Shown piece by piece: positions 8,801-11,885 of a stretch of DNA of 11,885 nucleotides. Made by a program: the position numbers and the translations under genes. The stretch lies in assembly GCA_020849075.1 (NCBI GenBank), contig JADLGZ010000214.1:1-11885 (forward strand), read 5' to 3'. Position 1 is the first letter of the stretch; the number at the start of each line of letters is the position of its first letter. The stretch is from Fimbriimonadaceae bacterium. Lineage in GTDB: Bacteria; Armatimonadota; Fimbriimonadia; Fimbriimonadales; Fimbriimonadaceae. The notes beneath the pieces are model-generated. The model did no database searches, had not been told where the DNA came from, and saw only the letters and a list, made by a program, of their open reading frames with translations.

Positions 8801-9709
8801 GACCTGGTTATGGAAGATTCGTCGTCGGCGAAAATGCTTCACCCAATTTTGCGCGGCGAAGACGTGAAGCGATATCATAGCGACTGGAAGGCGCATTATG
8901 TGATCGGAACCTTTAAGCAGCTTCGCGAGACCTATCACTTGGACGATTTTCCTGCGATTAAACGCCACCTGATGCAGTTCAAGCGCGAGTTAGAGCCGCA
9001 ACCGCCGAGATGGAATTCCGCAAGGGACGGCAAGTGGCCGGGCCGGAACACTCAACCGTTCGACTACCTTTGGTATGAGGTCTTTTTTGCACCGGACTTG
9101 GCGCAGTTTAGACAACCCAAGATCATGTATCCAAACATGACGAAATTCATGCCCTTCTACTTGGATAAGATGAACCATTGGTTCTGCAACCAGAAGGCTT
9201 TCGTAATTACCGGGGACGGCCAGCCGCTGGAATTCCTCACAGCTTTTTTTAATTCCTCGATTTTTCGGTGCTGTTTCAAAGACAACTTCCCCGAGCTTCT
9301 CGGCAACACATACGAGCTTAGCAAAAAATATTTCAAAGACATCCCAGTGCTTGAGGTTAGCGAAGGGCAAGCACAGCTATTCGCTCCACTCGTTGAGTTA
9401 GTTCAATTTGCTAAGCTCGGTGGCCATAACGCAGCAGGTGCATTTCTGGAAGACCTCATCGACGCCTGCGTGATGGAGTGCTACTTCCGCGAGCACATGG
9501 CCGAGCGCGACCTGCTCTTCCACGACACCGTAGCCCCGCACCTCGCCGCCTACGCCCCCGAGGCCAGCGAAGTGAAGCAACGCGACTTCCTCACCCACCT
9601 CCACCAGACGATCAACGCCCCCAGCCACCCCGTCCGCAACCGCCTTCTCCGCCTGACCGCCGACAGCCCCGACCTCCTCGCCGTCATCAAGCAGGAGGGC
9701 AAGGTTTAG
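5834..9709 (+). CDS. Eco57I-like class I N6-adenine DNA methyltransferase (type IIL/PglX-like architecture)
   Basis: The 1291-residue protein would methylate adenine in a specific DNA site using S-adenosylmethionine. The N-terminal region (about 1-200) contains F-x-L-E110-L-K112-GGDYAR and VMVLIKH, resembling the degenerate nuclease-like segment seen ahead of many Eco57I-type methylases. The catalytic core begins with GSFYTPRPIVDYM (from G498). Motif I is D570-P-A-C-G-S-G576, LYGVDIQPIAIQITKLR fits the following adenine-pocket region, and motif IV is N797-P-P-Y800. A TaqI-like target recognition region follows (about 880-1180; LHPILRGEDVKRY is typical), then a helical C-terminus ending in HPVRNRLLRL. 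The specificity region is AT-richer than the rest. The gap after the DUF1016 gene is 62 nt with no terminator seen. The protein is far larger than a solitary methylase and lacks an obvious intact nuclease. It is the best candidate for self/non-self marking in this operon. Confidence 0.92.
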   Translation: MPSNPELLKQIGTALGAFDTAPLPSAARDLLRTLGYASDRSLPIGSVDAFCRQFDPAGRLDHPSALKAEWKSIHLLFQLTDQELSRQNPLFKDTTVQPGLFQSYVFFALELKGGDYARGKLTGLVRQLNRIFPMPVMVLIKHLAGRQPVLSIAVINRRRHKLDAAKDVLEKATIIRDISVASPHRGHLDILSSLALPNLVHPQKKPITDFDTLHAAWEQIFNVELLNERFYRELANWYFWTLPQVEFPADLEPDDEKRRATGLIRLLTRLIFCWFLKEKGLIPEKLFHPTDLAKLLKGFDSESKTSSTYYQAILQNLFFATLNQRMGRDNNGKSYRRYITPGDYQGKNREHGITNLFRYPELFQTSDLAPALFEDIPFLNGGLFECLDREDPSDKNRMLRLDGFTTKGVRPQVADRLFFAHKHQENLSGKDAYNDPKRKDEEVSGLIHILNRYKFTIVENTPIDQEIALDPELLGKVFENLLASYNEETKTTARKQTGSFYTPRPIVDYMVDESLKAHLTRALAEKARMKEPDARAGLDLLFAYTEKAHAFTPAEVATLIAAIDALKILDPACGSGAFPMGVLHKLVYILGKLDPDNERWKQTQLAKLDSAPMREELERAFADNNDDYGRKLYLIENCLYGVDIQPIAIQITKLRFFISLVCDQKTNRNKKENHGIRPLPNLETKFVAADTLIGLPEMTQSLLVDPRIGQIEKEIETLYHGHFSIQRRDHKLNLQRKIKSLRQDLAKLLAESLMAPKKAEHVAKWDAFDPQSTADFFDPHWMFGRSLATGFDIVLGNPPYISVERFAGTAIQEMWQERFETFAQRGDIYCFFYERGLDLLRIDGTLIYITSNKWMRTSYGKKLRSLFATKVRVLGVLDFGMGQNFGAATTYTCITSISKEPPRNGGEALLCYATESAEAISNPKEYFLQHAVPLKLSASEWVVMSNERAKLKEQVARVGKPLSRWNLEISSGIKTSHNDAFIVDADKYKDLVMEDSSSAKMLHPILRGEDVKRYHSDWKAHYVIGTFKQLRETYHLDDFPAIKRHLMQFKRELEPQPPRWNSARDGKWPGRNTQPFDYLWYEVFFAPDLAQFRQPKIMYPNMTKFMPFYLDKMNHWFCNQKAFVITGDGQPLEFLTAFFNSSIFRCCFKDNFPELLGNTYELSKKYFKDIPVLEVSEGQAQLFAPLVELVQFAKLGGHNAAGAFLEDLIDACVMECYFREHMAERDLLFHDTVAPHLAAYAPEASEVKQRDFLTHLHQTINAPSHPVRNRLLRLTADSPDLLAVIKQEGKV
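8030..9460 (+). other. AT-richer specificity/C-terminal segment of the methyltransferase
   Basis: Hand counts of 60-base rows give G+C of 24/60 at 8341-8400 and 25/60 at 9301-9360. Rows outside the segment give 37/60 (7561-7620) and 43/60 (9601-9660). Codon choice also changes, with more A/T-ending codons. Some rows inside are higher (32/60 at 8941-9000), so the edges are approximate. The segment covers motif IV and the target recognition region. Confidence 0.55.
8546..8552 (+). repeat. G7 homopolymer within the methyltransferase gene
   Basis: A run of seven G bases spans two Gly codons and the first base of a Glu codon (around residues 905-907), between motif IV and the specificity region. 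A one-base slip would shift the frame and truncate the protein before its target recognition region. Confidence 0.6.
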
Positions 9710-9724
9710 AAACCCGCCCCGGCC

Positions 9725-10591
9725 ATGAACAAAGACCTCATCATCCGCATGCAGAGCCAGTTTGATGAACTTGCCCGAACGCATCCCGAAGAGCCCAATC
9801 TGGAATTCTGGTTTGCCCGGGATCTGCAGGAGCCGCTCGGCTATGCCCGCTGGGAGAACTTCCTCACCGCCATCCAGCGGGCGATCGAGTCCTGCAATAC
9901 AACGGGTTACGAGGCCGAACACCATTTTCGTGGCGTCACGAAAATGGTTCCCCTCGGCAGCGGGGCGGAACGTCCGATCGAGGACTTCATGCTCACCCGC
10001 TACGCGTGCTACCTCATCGCCCAGAACGGCGACCCGAGGAAGGAGCCCATCGCCTTTGCCCAGAGCTATTTCGCGGTCCAGACCCGCAAGCAGGAACTGA
10101 TCGAGGCGCGAATGCAGCTCATGGGCCGCCTGGAAGCCCGCGAGAAACTCCGCGCCTCGGAAAAGGCGCTTTCCGACAACATCTTCGAGCGCGGCGTAGG
10201 TGACGACGGCTTCGGGCGCATCCGCTCCAAGGGCGATGCCGCGCTTTTCGGCGGGCACGCCACGCAGGCGATGAAGGACAAATTCGGCATCACCCAAACC
10301 AGACCGTTGGCGGATTTTCTCCCCACCTTGACCATCGCCGCCAAGAACCTGGCGACGGAGATGACGAATCACAACGTCCAGCAGTCAGACCTCCGGGGGG
10401 AGCCATCCATCACGCACGAGCACATCCAGAACAACACCAGTGTGCGCCAAATGCTGGGCCAGCGCGGTATCAAACCGGAAGCTCTGCCACCCGAAGAAGA
10501 CATCAAGAAGCTCGAACGCCGGGTGAAGACCGACGAGAAGAAACTGGAAAGGAATGCCGGACGCCTGCCCCTGCCCGGAGAGGGCGCATGA
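9725..10591 (+). CDS. dinD: DNA damage-inducible protein D homologue
   Basis: This 288-residue protein matches the Escherichia coli DinD family closely from memory. It has a BRO-N-like N-terminal domain (LEFWFARDLQEPLGYARWENF), then the very characteristic LTRYACYLIAQNGDP and QSYFAVQTRKQEL. A middle region includes LFGGHATQAMKDKFGI, and the C-terminal PEEDIKKLERRVKTDEKK is equivalent to the end of the E. coli protein. Length is close to the usual 270-290. In E. coli, dinD is SOS-induced and the purified protein inhibits RecA-driven strand exchange. I see no LexA box here. The gene sits 15 nt after the methylase stop, and its own stop overlaps the ATPase start, so it appears built into the operon. 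Homologues occur in type I restriction-modification operons, which suggests a defence-linked role, perhaps controlling recombination or DNA handling; this is inference. Confidence 0.93.
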   Translation: MNKDLIIRMQSQFDELARTHPEEPNLEFWFARDLQEPLGYARWENFLTAIQRAIESCNTTGYEAEHHFRGVTKMVPLGSGAERPIEDFMLTRYACYLIAQNGDPRKEPIAFAQSYFAVQTRKQELIEARMQLMGRLEAREKLRASEKALSDNIFERGVGDDGFGRIRSKGDAALFGGHATQAMKDKFGITQTRPLADFLPTLTIAAKNLATEMTNHNVQQSDLRGEPSITHEHIQNNTSVRQMLGQRGIKPEALPPEEDIKKLERRVKTDEKKLERNAGRLPLPGEGA

Positions 10592-11793
10592 AATCCCGAC
10601 TGCATCGCATCGAGATTCGGAACTTCAAAGCCTTCCGGGAATTCACCCTCGATCTCGAAGGCCGCCACCTCCTCATCTACGGCGCCAACGGCGCCGGCAA
10701 ATCATCGCTCTACTGGGCTCTCTACACCTTCCTCCAAAGCGCCCGTAAGAACCCCAAGGGGTGCATCGCAAAATACTTCGAACCCGGTGGGCCTGAGAAC
10801 CTGCTCAATATCCATGAAGATGCTGCGGCAAAGCCCGGCGAGATTGCCCTCACGCTGCGTGACGTTGCATCGAAGATCGACACCACCTACCGAATCAGCA
10901 AAGCGGACCACAGCACCCACCAACAGCCAGCGATCCTGAAGGGCGATCTAGCGAGCGACTTTATCACCTATCGCTTTTTCTTCGGATTTTCTGATTTCAA
11001 GAACTCCCAGAAATTCAACGTCTGGCCTTTATTCGAAAAGGAGATTCTCCCGTTTTGCGTCTCCACCGGTGGCGAGGTGCCCTTGAACTGCTGGAACGCG
11101 ATCAAGTCAGGCGAGCCAAACCCGCGTGGTTACTCAAGCTATGCGGGCACGGATGCGTATCAGTCGTTCCATGCTTGCACTACCGAATTTGCGGCAATGC
11201 TGCCCGGGATCGTGGATGCAATCAGTGCCCAGGCCCAGAAATTCTACGATGAACACTTCGCTGCGGGTGACCCCGCCCCCATCAAGCTAAAGCTGGGCGT
11301 CACGACGCCCCCGGCCTCTACGGGTAGCAATCAATCGTCCTTTCAGTTCACCGTCCCCGTAGTTGAATTTGGCATTCAGGTTCCTGGTAAGCCGGCAATC
11401 ACTCGTCCGCAGAGTTTCCTCAATGAGGCAAAGCTCACCCAACTCGCCCTATGCGTTCGCTTCGCGGCGTCTCTGGTCAATCTCCGTGAATCCGATCTCA
11501 AGCTCCTCGTCCTAGACGATCTCCTCGTCAGCCTTGACATGAGCAATCGAATGAAGGTCGTAGAAATCCTGCTCTCCGATACTTTCGCCGGTTACCAGAA
11601 AATCATCCTGACCCATGACCTTGGGTTCTTTCAGGAGTTCAAGCGCATGGTCGGCGGGAAGCACGAGTCATGGCTCTTTCAACGACTCAAGGGGAATGCC
11701 AAAGACGGGCCTGTCGTTGTGAACGAAAAATCACCGCTGGAGAAGGCTCAGCACTTACTTATTAAGGCGTGCAAAATAATAGGGACATGTTAG
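10588..11793 (+). CDS. RecF/SMC-like AAA ATPase, probably truncated at its C-terminus by an IS630-type insertion
   Basis: The 401-residue product begins with LHRIEIRNFKAFREF, the opening strand typical of RecF/SMC-like ATPases. Walker A follows (G32-ANGAGK38-SS). An ABC signature-like LNEAKLTQLAL lies near 278-288, Walker B with D-loop is VLDDLLVSLD (D310-D311), and the H-loop is T342-H343-D344. There is no long coiled coil between Walker A and B, so it is not a true SMC protein. The ATG overlaps the dinD stop (ATGA), implying translational coupling. The ending is odd: after SPLEKAQHLLIK, a helix that normally continues in this type of ATPase, the frame runs into ACKIIGTC and a stop, in sequence that looks like the end of an insertion sequence. 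All ATPase motifs remain. The protein would probably act with the helicase and methylase; whether it is still functional is unknown. Confidence 0.85.
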   Translation: MKSRLHRIEIRNFKAFREFTLDLEGRHLLIYGANGAGKSSLYWALYTFLQSARKNPKGCIAKYFEPGGPENLLNIHEDAAAKPGEIALTLRDVASKIDTTYRISKADHSTHQQPAILKGDLASDFITYRFFFGFSDFKNSQKFNVWPLFEKEILPFCVSTGGEVPLNCWNAIKSGEPNPRGYSSYAGTDAYQSFHACTTEFAAMLPGIVDAISAQAQKFYDEHFAAGDPAPIKLKLGVTTPPASTGSNQSSFQFTVPVVEFGIQVPGKPAITRPQSFLNEAKLTQLALCVRFAASLVNLRESDLKLLVLDDLLVSLDMSNRMKVVEILLSDTFAGYQKIILTHDLGFFQEFKRMVGGKHESWLFQRLKGNAKDGPVVVNEKSPLEKAQHLLIKACKIIGTC

Positions 11794-11885
11794 GATCGGG
11801 CAAATGAAGAAAGTTCGCGATACGGATTGCCGCGGTCTTGGACACAAAACGCTGAGCGAATTGCGACGTCGGGCCGTTGCGAGGG
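11764..11885 (+). mobile_element. Left part of a probable IS630-family insertion sequence, running off the window
   Basis: A transposase start typical of IS630 lies at 11804, and the ATPase gene loses its expected continuation just upstream. The left end of the element should therefore fall between about 11760 and 11800. IS630 elements insert at TA dinucleotides, and several TA steps occur here (for example 11763-11764). The exact terminal inverted repeat cannot be set without the right end, which is outside the window. Confidence 0.55.
11804..11885 (+). CDS. IS630-family transposase, N-terminal fragment (3' end outside window)
   Basis: Only 27 codons are visible: MKKVRDTDCRG, then LGHKTLSELRRRAVAR. 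The pattern L-x-H-K-T-L-x-E-L-R-x-R-A-V resembles, from memory, the opening of many IS630-family transposases just before their helix-turn-helix DNA-binding domain. An AGGA at 11792-11795, about 8 nt ahead of the ATG, could act as a ribosome binding site. The gene is too short for the length track and runs out of the window, so whether it is intact cannot be seen. The assignment rests on a short motif and on its position at the break in the ATPase gene. Confidence 0.65.
   Translation, partial: MKKVRDTDCRGLGHKTLSELRRRAVAR

Noticed and set aside
9398..10372. A - strand open frame of 324 codons across the methylase-dinD junction
   Set aside because: It is antisense to two strongly recognised proteins and shows only composition-driven Gly, Val and Glu richness.
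1108..11793. Assignment as BREX or DISARM
   Set aside because: No PglZ, BrxC, BrxL, DrmA or DrmB equivalents are visible. The methylase resembles PglX only in general architecture.

Overview
The window is a moderately GC-rich bacterial chromosomal segment in which every gene I can support lies on the + strand and is tightly packed. It reads as part of a defence island. Start sites mostly lack a clear Shine-Dalgarno sequence, and codons favour C/G in third position. Together with the gene content this would suit a Verrucomicrobiota-like or similar environmental bacterium, but that is only a weak guess because no taxonomic marker gene is present.

Layout. (1) 3-1068: the C-terminal part of a ribbon-helix-helix-like DNA-binding protein, overlapping by 20 nt a nucleotidyltransferase-fold protein; the pair looks like a toxin-antitoxin or AbiE-like module. 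(2) 1108-4473: a large SNF2-type helicase with an N-terminal phospholipase D-like nuclease domain. (3) 4479-5771: a DUF1016/YhcG-type PDDEXK nuclease, interrupted by a linker built from four in-frame imperfect DNA palindromes. (4) 5834-9709: a 1291-residue Eco57I-like N6-adenine DNA methyltransferase whose specificity region is AT-richer than its flanks. (5) 9725-10591: a DinD homologue. (6) 10588-11793: a RecF/SMC-like AAA ATPase, translationally coupled to dinD by an ATGA overlap. (7) From about 11760 to the window end: the beginning of an IS630-family element that appears to have cut off the end of the ATPase gene.

How they work together (inference). The helicase, methylase and ATPase match the composition of the proposed Helicase-Methylase-ATPase (Hma) anti-phage systems that I recall from PADLOC-type surveys; I could not search a database. 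The methyltransferase would mark self DNA. The helicase/PLD protein and the ATPase would recognise and process unmodified invading DNA. The DUF1016 nuclease and DinD are accessory genes often found inside restriction-modification operons. Gaps between genes 2-6 are 5, 62, 15 and -4 nt, so a single transcript is plausible.

The points most worth following up are the family of in-frame palindromic repeats in the DUF1016 gene, one of which keeps its dyad symmetry through paired base changes; the IS630 insertion that may have disabled the last gene of the system; and the mosaic composition of the methyltransferase. I see no tRNA, rRNA, CRISPR array, clear promoter or strong rho-independent terminator. 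No stretch longer than 300 bases lacks a gene.
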